DNA of 58,977 nt from Oscillospiraceae bacterium (GCA_015063445.1 SVUD01000006.1:1-58977), one strand, 5' to 3'; numbered from the stretch's first letter, positions 42,354-51,150 are shown. Numbers and translations: made by a program. The notes: generated by a model not told the origin, from the sequence alone.

Positions 42354-42812
42354 TCACTTTTCGATATCCATCATCATATCAACGCGAATCGCGTGGCGTC
42401 CGCCCTCAAATTCATTTTCAAGGAAGCTGTCGAGAATATCAATAGCGAGGCAGGAGCCTATAACTCTTGCGCCCATGCAAAGAACGTTTGCGTCGTTGTG
42501 CTGTCTTGTCATCTTGGCGGAGTAGGTATCCGAGCAAAGAGCGGCTCTGATGCCCTTGTGCTTATTGGCGCACATGCTCATTCCAACGCCCGTTCCGCAA
42601 ACGAGAATACCGTAGCTCGAATCGAGATTTTTCTGAACGCTTTCGCAAACCGCCTTAGCGAAAACAGGGTAATGGCAGGAAGCATCGGAATCCGTTCCGA
42701 GATCCGTAACATCGAAGCCCTTACCTAAAAGATAATTCTTTAATTCCTCCTTAAGAGCAAATCCGGCGCTGTCTGCGCCGATAAAGATTTTTTTCATTTT
42801 TATGTCTCCCAT
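42354..42812 (-). CDS. rpiB: Ribose-5-phosphate isomerase B
   Basis: 152 residues, full RpiB length. GADSAGFALKEELKNYL at the N-terminus, catalytic Cys in LVCGTGVGMSMCANK (about 71-85), and AALCSDTYSAKMTRQHNDAN. Interconverts ribose 5-phosphate and ribulose 5-phosphate. Its start overlaps the tsaB stop by one base, so it is the last gene of the plsY-tsaB operon. Confidence 0.95.
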   Translation of the reverse strand: MGDIKMKKIFIGADSAGFALKEELKNYLLGKGFDVTDLGTDSDASCHYPVFAKAVCESVQKNLDSSYGILVCGTGVGMSMCANKHKGIRAALCSDTYSAKMTRQHNDANVLCMGARVIGSCLAIDILDSFLENEFEGGRHAIRVDMMMDIEK

Positions 42813-43525
42813 CAGTTTTTTTCGTTTTTTAGTCTTTCGAGTCTTTCACGCTCTGCCTGAGGTACTCTTAAATATGTAGGCAGATGCTGAAGGTCGCTTA
42901 CGGTTTTTCCCTCATTGTGAAGCCTCAGCGCTATTTTAGCTACGGAGTATGCGTTTTCATCGCGGAGTAAAACCGGTGTTTCGCAAAGCTCAATACCCGA
43001 AGCCGCAAGATTTTTCTTTGCGACGGCATATCCGTCGCCGACAACGTATATTTTTCGTCCCTCGAACTCCTTAAGCCTTTCGGCAAGCTCGTCGGTCGAA
43101 ATTGCCATATCCTCGGTATGACGAAGCATCTCGCCGCCCTTGTACTCAAAAATTGCCGTATAAAGCTGCGAACGTCTTGCGTCCATAGTGGGAACTATGA
43201 TGCCCTCGAGTCCCGAAAGATTTTCGGCAAGAGCCTCGAGAGTTGAAACGTTTGCCGTAGGAATTGATTTGCCGAAGGCTATACCCTTTACGAGAGCAGT
43301 CCCGATACGAACGCCTGTGAACGAGCCGGGACCTACCGATGAGGCGAGAAGCTCAATGTCGGAGAAGGTGAGCTTCAGCGACTTTAAAATATTTTCAGCC
43401 ATTGGAAGAAGCAGCTCGCTTTGAGTGAGTCCGTTGTCGATCGTGTAAAGAGCCAGAAGCTTCTCCGAGTCCGTAACCGCAACGCTTGCCGCCTTTGCCG
43501 TGCTGTCAAAAGCTAATATTAACAT
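42812..43525 (-). CDS. tsaB: tRNA t6A biosynthesis protein TsaB
   Basis: 237 residues. ASKHA-fold N-terminus LAFDSTAKAASVAV and the TsaB-specific SVGPGSFTGVRIGTALVKG (about 64-82). With TsaD and TsaE it makes N6-threonylcarbamoyl-adenosine in tRNA. tsaE precedes it by 11 bp; tsaD and rimI, often nearby, are not in the window. Confidence 0.95.
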   Translation of the reverse strand: MLILAFDSTAKAASVAVTDSEKLLALYTIDNGLTQSELLLPMAENILKSLKLTFSDIELLASSVGPGSFTGVRIGTALVKGIAFGKSIPTANVSTLEALAENLSGLEGIIVPTMDARRSQLYTAIFEYKGGEMLRHTEDMAISTDELAERLKEFEGRKIYVVGDGYAVAKKNLAASGIELCETPVLLRDENAYSVAKIALRLHNEGKTVSDLQHLPTYLRVPQAERERLERLKNEKN

Positions 43526-43536
43526 TATTTCCGTCC

Positions 43537-43989
43537 TTATATGCCGTTGTAATCAATTTCAATATCACGCAGATTTTCCTCTTCGCCTGCTTTCGCGGAC
43601 ACGCGTGAGATAGTCACCTTGACCGAATTTTCGGGGATAAAATCGAGAATGTTTTCCGACCATTCCGAGAGGCAATAGCCATCGTCCTCGATAACGTCGT
43701 CGTATCCGATTGAATAAAGATCGTCTCCGTCGGTTATCCTGTAAAAATCGAAGTGGTGTATTTTAACCTTACCTCTGTATTCGTTGAGAACAGTATAGGT
43801 CGGGCTTTTTACCGAGCGAATATCGAAATAGGATGCGAAGCCTCGGGAGAAGGCGGTCTTGCCAACGCCCATTTCGCCAAAAAGCGCAACAAACGCCCTT
43901 TTTATACCTTTACCGTGAAGTGTCTGTGCGAGATACGAACCGATTTTTTCGGTTTCCTCAGCGCTTTGCGCTCTGAAATGTTCCTTCAT
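43537..43989 (-). CDS. tsaE: tRNA t6A biosynthesis ATPase TsaE
   Basis: 150 residues from ATG 43989 (GAAAGG 8 bp upstream; an in-frame TTG at 44004 lacks support). Walker A GEMGVGKTAFSRG (about 37-49), SPTYTVLNEY (about 67-76) and YCLSEWSENI near the C-terminus define YjeE/TsaE. Its ATPase activity drives the TsaBD cycle. Confidence 0.94.
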   Translation of the reverse strand: MKEHFRAQSAEETEKIGSYLAQTLHGKGIKRAFVALFGEMGVGKTAFSRGFASYFDIRSVKSPTYTVLNEYRGKVKIHHFDFYRITDGDDLYSIGYDDVIEDDGYCLSEWSENILDFIPENSVKVTISRVSAKAGEEENLRDIEIDYNGI

Positions 43990-44000
43990 AAATAAGCCTT

Positions 44001-45164
44001 TCAAATTTTGCCGATATAATCATCTGCCGCATCGCCGAGAAGAAATTCAAGCAGTCTGTTGTATTCCTCGGCAGAGCCTTTTCTGCCTTCGCGCTTAATC
44101 GCTCTGATAAGCGTATTTTTGGGGGTATCATCGGGGTCTACAAGCTCGGTTGCGTTGACCTCGTAGCCGAAGACCTCGAGCCTTGCCAAGCGCAATGCGT
44201 CGGTAAGGGAATCGCAAAGACTTCTCTTAAGCTTCGGATACCTTGTAACGAAGCTAAGCTCGGGAGAGTTGATTTTCGTTGAAAGCTCTCTGTGGCAGCA
44301 GGGCGTGGAAAGAATGACTCTTGCGCCAAGCCTTGCGGCAGTATCGAGAACTATATCTGTCGCGACGTCGCACGCGTGCAGAGAAATAACCATATCGGGA
44401 GCTGTGTCATTAGGGGTATTTGTAATATCATCGGTTATAAATCTCATACCGTCAAAACCAAGCTCTCTTGCTTTGGAGTTACAGAATTCCATAACGTCCT
44501 TTTTTAAATCTATGCCGAGAATGTAAACTTTTCTTTGCTTTATTACGGTTAAAAAGTGATAAACTGCAAAACTTAGGTAACTTTTCCCACAGCATAAATC
44601 ATATATAATGAGTTCTTTTTCACTGTCAAGCTCGGGATAAACCTCGTCAAAATATTCCAAAAATTTGTTTATCTGTCTGAATTTTGCCTGACGCTTGTCG
44701 TGAACTCTGCCGCTCTTGTCGCTTATTCCAAGCGAGATGAGGAATGGCTCGTCGCCCTTGAGTATTCTGTTTTTTTCTCTCTCAAGCGACTCGATGGCTA
44801 TCTCGAATTTTTTTGATGAGCCATCGTTGGAAAGCTTTCTTTTAAGCTTATCTCCGCCAAGCACGACATCACCCTTTTTACCTCTCTTATACTCCGCTTC
44901 TCCGAGCGAGGTTATGAGGTTGACCTGATTGTATTTTTTGATATTTTCACGAAGAAATTCTTCAATCTCACCCTCCCTTAAATTTTTCTGAGAGACGGTG
45001 TTACCCGAGAGCGAAAGCTCAGCCGCGAGAAGCTTTTGTCCCCTATGAGCGCAAAGACGCGCGGAAATTTTTTCGGGGAAGTCACCCATAGGGCGTGAGA
45101 AAATTATTTTCTTCAGCGTCTCGGTTTTGTATGCGAGAGTGACAATTTCTATAAAGTCCGTCAT
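44001..45164 (-). CDS. Class I SAM-dependent methyltransferase, unknown target
   Basis: 387 residues. C-terminal Rossmann methyltransferase (about 175-330): IYDLCCGKSYLSFAVYHFL, ILGIDLKKDVMEFC, MVISLHACDVATD, STPCCHREL. The SLHACDxAT plus PCCH pattern belongs to the Methyltransf_32/GSTCD-like group. The N-terminal 150 residues are a family-specific domain, possibly nucleic-acid binding. In the operon between plsY and tsaE, so an RNA-linked role is possible but unproven. Confidence 0.83.
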   Translation of the reverse strand: MTDFIEIVTLAYKTETLKKIIFSRPMGDFPEKISARLCAHRGQKLLAAELSLSGNTVSQKNLREGEIEEFLRENIKKYNQVNLITSLGEAEYKRGKKGDVVLGGDKLKRKLSNDGSSKKFEIAIESLEREKNRILKGDEPFLISLGISDKSGRVHDKRQAKFRQINKFLEYFDEVYPELDSEKELIIYDLCCGKSYLSFAVYHFLTVIKQRKVYILGIDLKKDVMEFCNSKARELGFDGMRFITDDITNTPNDTAPDMVISLHACDVATDIVLDTAARLGARVILSTPCCHRELSTKINSPELSFVTRYPKLKRSLCDSLTDALRLARLEVFGYEVNATELVDPDDTPKNTLIRAIKREGRKGSAEEYNRLLEFLLGDAADDYIGKI

Positions 45165-45165
45165 A

Positions 45166-45936
45166 TTACTTGCTTTCCGTACCGTTTTTCTTAGACTTGA
45201 AGGAAAGCTTTCTTTCTGTTCCGTCTGAGATTCTCTGGAGGTTTCCTCTGTGGCAGTATACGATAATTATCGCAAGAACTATTGTGATAAGCGCCATAAC
45301 GCCGTTTTGCTTGATATCCGTGCCGTTGAATATGACCTTGATGTGTCCCGAAACGATAATGGGGTAGAGAACCGCAACCGTAACGGAGCCGAGAGAAACG
45401 TATTTAGACCACCATACTATGAGAATAAATACGAGAAGAAGTATTGAGAATTCTATAGGTGTGAGAATAAGAGCCATAGTTGATGTGCAAAGAACGCCCT
45501 TACCGCCTTTAAATCCGTAATAAATTGGAAGAATATGGCCTATAACCGCAAAGAAGCCGGCCATATAATTGAGGGGGAGATCGCAAGCGTAAGTACCGAG
45601 ACTGATACCGCCGAGGTACCCAAAGCCGCCGAGTATAGAGCCGATAACTATAGCGAGCGCGGTTTTGAGAATATCACCGAGAAGCGTGAGACCCGCAGCC
45701 TTTTTGCCGTAGGTTCTGAGCATATTGGTAAGACCTGCGTTTCCGCTTCCGTACTTGCGGATATCGTCCTTGTAGAGCACCTTTGAAATTACTATAGCGG
45801 AATTAATCGAGCCTAAAAGATATCCCGCCGCCATCGCTATAAATGCGAACGAAACGGTAAGGAGAATGTATTTCCACTCGGTAAGACTGTTGTTTTTAAC
45901 GATATAGAACCATAATCCTTCGTTGAGATTAAACAT
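45166..45936 (-). CDS. plsY: Acyl-phosphate:glycerol-3-phosphate acyltransferase
   Basis: 256 residues from ATG 45936, which follows TTGGAGGAAAA at good spacing. The three PlsY motifs are present: GSINSAIV, KYGSGNAGLTNMLRTYGKK (about 81-99) and FKGGKGV (about 163-169). Five to seven membrane segments; about 35 residues longer at the N-terminus than usual. Makes lysophosphatidic acid from acyl-phosphate in the membrane. First gene of a minus operon to rpiB. Confidence 0.94.
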   Translation of the reverse strand: MFNLNEGLWFYIVKNNSLTEWKYILLTVSFAFIAMAAGYLLGSINSAIVISKVLYKDDIRKYGSGNAGLTNMLRTYGKKAAGLTLLGDILKTALAIVIGSILGGFGYLGGISLGTYACDLPLNYMAGFFAVIGHILPIYYGFKGGKGVLCTSTMALILTPIEFSILLLVFILIVWWSKYVSLGSVTVAVLYPIIVSGHIKVIFNGTDIKQNGVMALITIVLAIIIVYCHRGNLQRISDGTERKLSFKSKKNGTESK

Positions 45937-45968
45937 AATTTTCCTCCAAAACAATTATTGACAAAAGT

Positions 45969-45997
45969 ATAATACCACAACTTCTCCGAAAAGTCAA
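45969..45997 (-). promoter_or_regulatory. Promoter of the plsY operon
   Basis: Minus strand TTGACT (plus 45992-45997), 17-bp spacer, TATTAT (plus 45969-45974). Confidence 0.78.
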
Positions 45998-46005
45998 TAA
46001 AAGGC

Positions 46006-46034
46006 TTGAATTTTGCGCGCGAAACGTATATAAT
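46006..46034 (+). promoter_or_regulatory. Promoter of the QueG-like gene
   Basis: TTGAAT (46006-46011), 17-bp spacer, TATAAT (46029-46034). It lies inside the longest open frame and so decides for the downstream GTG start. Confidence 0.75.
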
Positions 46035-46068
46035 ATTTATATATCCAAAAGGTGAAGGAGTAGATGGC

Positions 46069-46887
46069 GTGCGTTCCGAAATCAGAGAATTTTTCGAGAA
46101 AGAGAAAATTGAATACTATTCGGTGCTCGATTATAAGGACGCCGTTGAAATCAACCCCCGGCTGCGTGAAAGAGCCGGAGTGGATGCAAAAAGCATTGTA
46201 ATTTTTCTCCTGCCCTATTATTCGGGGGAGACGGAGAATTTATCACGATATGCGGCATCGCGCGATTATCACTTGATAATAAAGGATATCACTTCAAAGC
46301 TTTGCTCCCTTATCTGCGAGCTGTATCCCGGCAGCATTTCTAAAGGATTTGGTGACCACTCGCCCATAGACGAGCGTGGCGCGGCTCTTATATCGGGCTT
46401 GGGAATTCTCGGAGAAAACGGACTTATCATAAATGAAAAATACGGCTCGTACGTGTTTATAGCCGACGTTATAACAGACGTTCCAAGCGAAGCCTTAGGA
46501 GCCTCAAAACCAGTACCCGTGTTAAAATGCAATAACTGCGGACTCTGCAAAAAAGCCTGCCCTACGGGAATACTGAGAGGCGAATCTGCCGAGTGCCTGT
46601 CTGCCATCACGCAGAAAAAGGGTGAGCTTAGCGAAGAAGAGATAAGGCTTATGTTAAAATTCGGCACGGTATGGGGGTGTGATATCTGTCAAAGTATATG
46701 TCCGCACAATAAAGAGCCGAAATTAACGCCTATCGAATTCTTCCGCGAAAAGAGGATAGAGAAGCTTACTCTTAAAGAGCTTAACAGAATGGATGACGAA
46801 AGCTTTTCCGAGCGCGCTTTCGCTTGGCGAGGTAAAAAAACGGTTGAAAGGAATCTTAAATTCTACGAAAATGCAAACAATAAATAG
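46069..46887 (+). CDS. QueG-like 4Fe-4S epoxyqueuosine reductase family protein
   Basis: 272 residues from GTG 46069, preceded by GAAGGAG at 8 bp and by the promoter at 46006. Two 4Fe-4S motifs: CNNCGLCKKACPTG (about 159-172) and CDICQSICPHN (about 208-218), as in QueG. Before them, SPIDERGAALISGLGILGEN resembles the cobalamin-binding part. QueG reduces epoxyqueuosine in tRNA queuosine synthesis. At 272 residues it is shorter than E. coli QueG (about 380) but close to clostridial relatives; other queuosine genes are absent here, so the exact substrate is open. Confidence 0.82.
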   Translation: MRSEIREFFEKEKIEYYSVLDYKDAVEINPRLRERAGVDAKSIVIFLLPYYSGETENLSRYAASRDYHLIIKDITSKLCSLICELYPGSISKGFGDHSPIDERGAALISGLGILGENGLIINEKYGSYVFIADVITDVPSEALGASKPVPVLKCNNCGLCKKACPTGILRGESAECLSAITQKKGELSEEEIRLMLKFGTVWGCDICQSICPHNKEPKLTPIEFFREKRIEKLTLKELNRMDDESFSERAFAWRGKKTVERNLKFYENANNK

Positions 46888-46926
46888 CATTTTGTTACAT
46901 AAACTAAATTGAAGAGGTGATACAAT

Positions 46927-47136
46927 ATGAAAAATAAGCCGAAAATAATATTAAATCCCGATAAAGAAATAGTCGAGCTTGTTAAAAAAGGACTTGAGGA
47001 AAAGGACGGATACTGTCCTTGCCGCTTCGGCAAGGAAGAGAAGTACAAATGCATGTGCGATGAATTCAAGGAGCAGATAGCCGATCCCGAGTTCGAGGGC
47101 TTCTGCCACTGTATGCTTTACTATAAGTATAAGTAG
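46927..47136 (+). CDS. Mini ferredoxin:thioredoxin reductase catalytic-chain-like protein
   Basis: 69 residues. The CPC (30-32), CMC (42-44) and CHC (60-62) triplets give the six cysteines of FTR catalytic chains, which hold a 4Fe-4S cluster next to a redox disulfide. Plant/cyanobacterial chains are about 110 residues, so this is a short version. GAAGAGGTGA serves as ribosome site. It follows the QueG-like gene by 39 bp and likely shares its mRNA. An electron-transfer role toward thioredoxin is inferred. Confidence 0.85.
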   Translation: MKNKPKIILNPDKEIVELVKKGLEEKDGYCPCRFGKEEKYKCMCDEFKEQIADPEFEGFCHCMLYYKYK

Positions 47137-47186
47137 TAAAAATATTAGTATATATCCATTTGCTAAAGCGAATTGCGCAAAACAAA

Positions 47187-47225
47187 GCAGAGGTATTGTA
47201 AATTTACAATACCTCTGTGTTTTTA
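47187..47225. terminator. Bidirectional terminator
   Basis: Perfect 30-bp palindrome CAGAGGTATTGTAAA/TTTACAATACCTCTG, then TGTTTTT, between the FTR-like gene and the convergent XRE gene. Confidence 0.9.
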
Positions 47226-47240
47226 TGTTAAGATTTCAAG

Positions 47241-47513
47241 TTAATATTTTTTGAGTTGATTAAGCTCATTTATAATGCGGTCAATAGCCGCATTTCTTTT
47301 TTCTTCGGAGAAAAAATCCGTATCTGTACGGCAGAGCAGATAATCTATAGAAACACCAAAAAAATCAGCAAGGCGTACAAGTGCATAGGCGTCGGGAAGA
47401 GTTTTGCCGGTCTCGTAATTGGAAATAGTACGCTGATCAATATTTGTTTCCTTGGCAAGATCACTTTGTCTGAGATCTCTATCCTCGCGCAAATCCTTAA
47501 TTCGATTGACCAT
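47241..47513 (-). CDS. XRE-family HTH repressor
   Basis: 90 residues. Helix-turn-helix at about 6-60 (LRQSDLAKETNIDQRTISNY, then GKTLPDAYALVRLADFFGVS), with a short helical tail. Cro/CI-like repressor. It is divergent from the peptide-LRR operon; the 160-bp gap contains that operon's promoter and an operator-like palindrome. Confidence 0.9.
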   Translation of the reverse strand: MVNRIKDLREDRDLRQSDLAKETNIDQRTISNYETGKTLPDAYALVRLADFFGVSIDYLLCRTDTDFFSEEKRNAAIDRIINELNQLKKY

Positions 47514-47573
47514 ATTTTGTCTCCGTTCTTCTTATTATTTTTAATATGATACCATAAAATTAGTAAAAACGAG

Positions 47574-47630
47574 TTGACAAACCAATCAATTTCGTATATA
47601 ATGTGAATATACTAATATCTTGGTAGATAT
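47574..47630 (+). promoter_or_regulatory. Promoter and operator of the peptide-LRR operon
   Basis: TTGACA (47574-47579), 17-bp spacer, TATAAT (47597-47602), then the perfect inverted repeat ATATCT-TGGT-AGATAT (47615-47630) just past the expected start of transcription. Likely bound by the divergent XRE protein. Confidence 0.82.
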
Positions 47631-47676
47631 GGTCGTTTATACGCAAATTTTGTTTTTTTTGAAAGGAGGCGTTACA

Positions 47677-47799
47677 ATGAAACTCGTTTACGAAACGCCG
47701 TTAAGCGAGATAGTTTACCTTGACGTAAAGGATATTATTCAAACGTCTGGAATTCCTCTTGATCCGGGAAATAACGACGGCGAGTGGATTGAAATGTAA
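47677..47799 (+). CDS. 40-residue peptide upstream of the LRR protein
   Basis: 40 codons from ATG 47677, behind the strong ribosome site GAAAGGAGG (7 bp). The peptide has an YETPLSEIVYL start, then DVKDIIQTSGIPLD, and an acidic Gly/Asn/Asp tail ending EWIEM. No signal peptide or cysteines. It looks like the small DIIxTSG peptides I associate with Clostridia, of unknown function. It is the first gene of the operon, 29 bp before the LRR protein, under the XRE-linked promoter. Confidence 0.75.
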   Translation: MKLVYETPLSEIVYLDVKDIIQTSGIPLDPGNNDGEWIEM

Positions 47800-47828
47800 A
47801 ATTTAAAGTGCTTGAAAGGAATGAAAAA

Positions 47829-50480
47829 ATGAACAGGAAAATAACATCAATTTTATTTATTGTTTTGGCAGTATCTCTTATTCTCTGTGCGTACTGCTTT
47901 TCAGCATCGGCAAGTGAGTCCGAGCCCAAGGTTAGCATCGAAAGAATGAATTTATCGTTCGAAGATAATGTGTACATCAAATATGCCGTTAAGTTTGAGG
48001 GCGACGAAACTCTCGAATCATCCATTGGTATGCTTTTCTGGACGGAAAGCAGAGAAAGTTATGAAAAAGGAACAGAATCTTCTGCAGCAGCACCTATTGG
48101 ATACCAGATGATAGACGGAGAGAAGTACTATACTTTTTCATATCAAAATCTTACTGCAAAGCAGATGACGAAAGTTGTTTACGCTCGTGCTTACGTTATC
48201 GAAGACGGAGTATATTACTACAGTAACGTTAAATCGTATAGCATAGTTGACTATGCATCCAATCGTCTCGGCTTAATTTATGGCGTTGAGGGAAGTACAA
48301 ATTCCGATTTCCGAGAAATGCTTCGTGCAATGCTTGAATATGGAACAAAGGCGCAAATCTACTTTGGATATTGCACAGATAATCTTGCTACTGATATCTT
48401 TAAAAAAGAATATGAGATAACGGTTGTAGATGGTAAGCTTACAGACGGAAGAATTAGTGGTGTATTTTGCGCAGGAACGGAGCTTACTCTTGTAGCGGAG
48501 GAGCGTGAGGGCTTTACCTTTACAAATTGGGAGGATGACAACGGAGCGCTCGTCGGCACAGACAAAACTCAAACAGTTATAGTCAATTCAAATCGCACGT
48601 ATACAGCAAAGTATAAGGAAAAGGTAGATACAGGTGCTCTTGATTTTGCAACAAACGACAGCGGAGCTACCTATTATGTAAGCGGCATAGGAACCTGGAA
48701 GGATAGTGTCGTAACAGTGCCTGAAACCTATCAAGGCTCTCCTGTAACTGCGATTGGCGATTATGCATTTAATAATTGTACATTGCTTACGAGCGTAGAA
48801 ATTCCTAGTAGTATTACCTATATAGGAAGAGGTGCATTCTCTTATTGTACATCGATAAAAAAGGTATGCATAACAGATGTTTCAAAGTGGTGTTCAATTG
48901 CTTTTGGTACTGCTTCTTCCAATCCAATGAATTGTGGTGCTGATTTGTACTTGAATGGAGTTCTGGTGGAAAAAATTGAAATGTCCAATGAGATAACTTC
49001 CATCGGCTATGCATTTAGTGGTTGTACTTCCATTGTGAGTATTGAAATTCCCGAAGGAGTAACATCAATTGTAGACTCGGCATTTTCAGGTTGCACATCG
49101 CTAACATATATAGGAATTCCGAATAGTGTAACTTTAATTGATTCCTATTCATTTCAGAATTGTATGTCACTAACAAACATAGAAATTCCCGAGGGGGTAA
49201 CATCAATCGGTAGGCAAGCTTTTTATGGTTGTACTTCTCTTACAAGCGTAACAATTCCCAAAAGTGTTACATATATTGGATTCTCTACGTTTAGTGGTTG
49301 CTCATCTTTAGAGACCATTACCGTTCCATTTGTGGGGGGAAATAAGTATACATCACCTGAAAATGAATCGAATACCTTTGGATATATTTTTGGTATTGAA
49401 AAGTATACGGGAAGTATCGCTACATTGCAAAAATGTTCTAGTGTTACAAGGGGTGTTGAATATTTTATACCTTCTTCACTCAAAAAAATTACTGTTACTG
49501 ATTGTGACAAACTTTATTCCGGAGCGTTTCAAAATTGTGCCTCGCTAATACATATTGAAATTCCTGAAGGAATAACATCAATTGGCTGGTCCGCATTTTA
49601 CGGTTGTGCATCACTCGAAAATATAAGAATACCGGATAGTGTAGCCGAAATCAGTTCAGAGGCATTCTATGGTTGTACGTCGCTCACAAGCATAGAAATT
49701 CCTAAAAATGTCACAACGATTGATATAGAAACATTTAGAGATTGTACTGCACTTGTAACTATAATAATCCCAGAAGGAGTTACTAACATTCGTAGCAAGG
49801 CTTTTTATGGTTGCACTTCGCTCATTGATGTTGAAATTCCGGAAAGCGTAAATACAATTGGAGATGCATTTAATCATTGTACTTCTATCAAAAATATTGT
49901 TATTCCAAATGGTGTGACTTGGATTGCCAGTTATGCGTTTTATAAGTGTGGTTCGCTTGAAAGCATCGAAATACCTAAGAGTGTGACTTCAATTGGAGAA
50001 TATGCGTTTAGTAGTTGCAGTTCTCTTACAAATGTTCAACTTTATGAAGGTGTAACCTCAATTGGTAAAGAAGCATTTGCTGGTTGTACGTCTCTTCAAA
50101 GTATTGAAATACCTGATAGCGTAACATCGATTGGTAGTTGGGCATTTCATTGGTGCACTTCTCTTACTGACATTAAAATTCCGGAAGGAGTTACTGCAAT
50201 CAGTAGTTATGCATTCAACGGCTGTTCATCTCTTTTAACTGTTAAAATTCCCGCAAGTGTTACATACATGGGTAAGGATGCATTTTGTAATTGTTCGAGT
50301 ATCAAAACGGTTTACTACGGTGGAACAAGCGAGTCCTGGAGTAAAGTATATAAATATTATACTAATTCAAAGCTTGGGTCAGCAACACGTTATTACTACA
50401 GCGAAAGCAAACCCGGTACAGAGGGCAATTATTGGCACTACGATGCTGAGGGGAATATAGTGGTTTGGGGCAAAGAATAG
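47829..50480 (+). CDS. Secreted BspA-type leucine-rich-repeat protein
   Basis: 883 residues from ATG 47829 (GAAAGGA upstream; an upstream out-of-frame ATG AAA AAA TGA overlaps it). Signal peptide with hydrophobic stretch about 9-27 (SILFIVLAVSLILCAYCFSA). About 40-185: a beta-rich domain; 205-265: InlB B-repeat-like module (GFTFTNWEDDNGALVG); then about 19 BspA repeats of roughly 23 residues (pattern I.IP..VT.IG..AF.GC.SL). It ends in YWHYDAEGNIVVWG without an LPXTG or membrane anchor. Likely a secreted surface adhesin or binding protein. Confidence 0.9.
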   Translation: MNRKITSILFIVLAVSLILCAYCFSASASESEPKVSIERMNLSFEDNVYIKYAVKFEGDETLESSIGMLFWTESRESYEKGTESSAAAPIGYQMIDGEKYYTFSYQNLTAKQMTKVVYARAYVIEDGVYYYSNVKSYSIVDYASNRLGLIYGVEGSTNSDFREMLRAMLEYGTKAQIYFGYCTDNLATDIFKKEYEITVVDGKLTDGRISGVFCAGTELTLVAEEREGFTFTNWEDDNGALVGTDKTQTVIVNSNRTYTAKYKEKVDTGALDFATNDSGATYYVSGIGTWKDSVVTVPETYQGSPVTAIGDYAFNNCTLLTSVEIPSSITYIGRGAFSYCTSIKKVCITDVSKWCSIAFGTASSNPMNCGADLYLNGVLVEKIEMSNEITSIGYAFSGCTSIVSIEIPEGVTSIVDSAFSGCTSLTYIGIPNSVTLIDSYSFQNCMSLTNIEIPEGVTSIGRQAFYGCTSLTSVTIPKSVTYIGFSTFSGCSSLETITVPFVGGNKYTSPENESNTFGYIFGIEKYTGSIATLQKCSSVTRGVEYFIPSSLKKITVTDCDKLYSGAFQNCASLIHIEIPEGITSIGWSAFYGCASLENIRIPDSVAEISSEAFYGCTSLTSIEIPKNVTTIDIETFRDCTALVTIIIPEGVTNIRSKAFYGCTSLIDVEIPESVNTIGDAFNHCTSIKNIVIPNGVTWIASYAFYKCGSLESIEIPKSVTSIGEYAFSSCSSLTNVQLYEGVTSIGKEAFAGCTSLQSIEIPDSVTSIGSWAFHWCTSLTDIKIPEGVTAISSYAFNGCSSLLTVKIPASVTYMGKDAFCNCSSIKTVYYGGTSESWSKVYKYYTNSKLGSATRYYYSESKPGTEGNYWHYDAEGNIVVWGKE

Positions 50481-50591
50481 TATTCCAAGTCTGAAAACAA
50501 TGTATTAAAGCAGTGCATCATTTGTAATTATACTTAAACCTAAAAACGGTAGTTGAATATAAAAAGAAATACGTTTTTTATCTTAAGCTAA

Positions 50592-50630
50592 AACAAAAAA
50601 AGAGGCGAGGTATGGTTGGCCGTACCTCGC
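50592..50630 (-). terminator. Terminator of the CotF-like gene
   Basis: GCGAGGTA / TACCTCGC-type stem (50605-50630) with a minus-strand TTTTTTTGTT tail. It may also stop transcription from the LRR operon. Confidence 0.75.
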
Positions 50631-50691
50631 TTTAAAGTTGTCGACATTCGACATATAAATCAAATTACGTGCGTGTTATATTGATTTGGCT

Positions 50692-51150
50692 TTACGAATA
50701 CATATTATTGCAATTCATAAACGCATAGATCATCTCGCCGTGCTGCTGCTCCTCGGCTTGAATATGAGAGAGCATTTTTCTCGCCGCCGGAGATTTGAAT
50801 TCAAACACGCTCGTATTATAAAGTGAAGAAACGTGCTTTTCCGTGGAAAGAAGGTCGGAAAGAAGATATTTGTCGCATTTTTTGTTTTCTTCGTTCGAGT
50901 AAACGCTTGCGCAAGCCTTACACTCGCTGTTGTTGGCGCTGAGTGAGGGGGGAGATGCGGGCTCTTTTCCCGTCATCATCTCGTTTATCGTCTTGAGATG
51001 CTCACGCTCTGTGTCCGCGATAGAGTTAAGGAGTGTTTTAAGCTCGGGGCATTTTGCAGCCTCGGCATATCTTCCGTACTTTTCTATGCAAAGCTCCTCC
51101 TGATCTTTCATATCCTTGAGTAAATCTGTTTCCTTGCTTGTTAAAACCAT
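50692..51150 (-). CDS. CotF-like ferritin-fold protein (spore coat family)
   Basis: 152 residues. Two helical pairs with ferritin-type signatures: EELCIEKYGRYAEAAKCPEL..SIADTEREH and LSTEKHVSSLYN..HIQAEEQQHGEMIY. A central variable segment carries three Cys (ECKACASVYSNEENKKC). Clostridial relatives are annotated as spore coat protein F, supporting a spore-forming lineage. Whether it binds iron is unknown. Ribosome site GAAAGGAAG; a GCGCGC/GCGCGC hairpin lies in the leader (51174-51189). Confidence 0.82.
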   Translation of the reverse strand: MVLTSKETDLLKDMKDQEELCIEKYGRYAEAAKCPELKTLLNSIADTEREHLKTINEMMTGKEPASPPSLSANNSECKACASVYSNEENKKCDKYLLSDLLSTEKHVSSLYNTSVFEFKSPAARKMLSHIQAEEQQHGEMIYAFMNCNNMYS

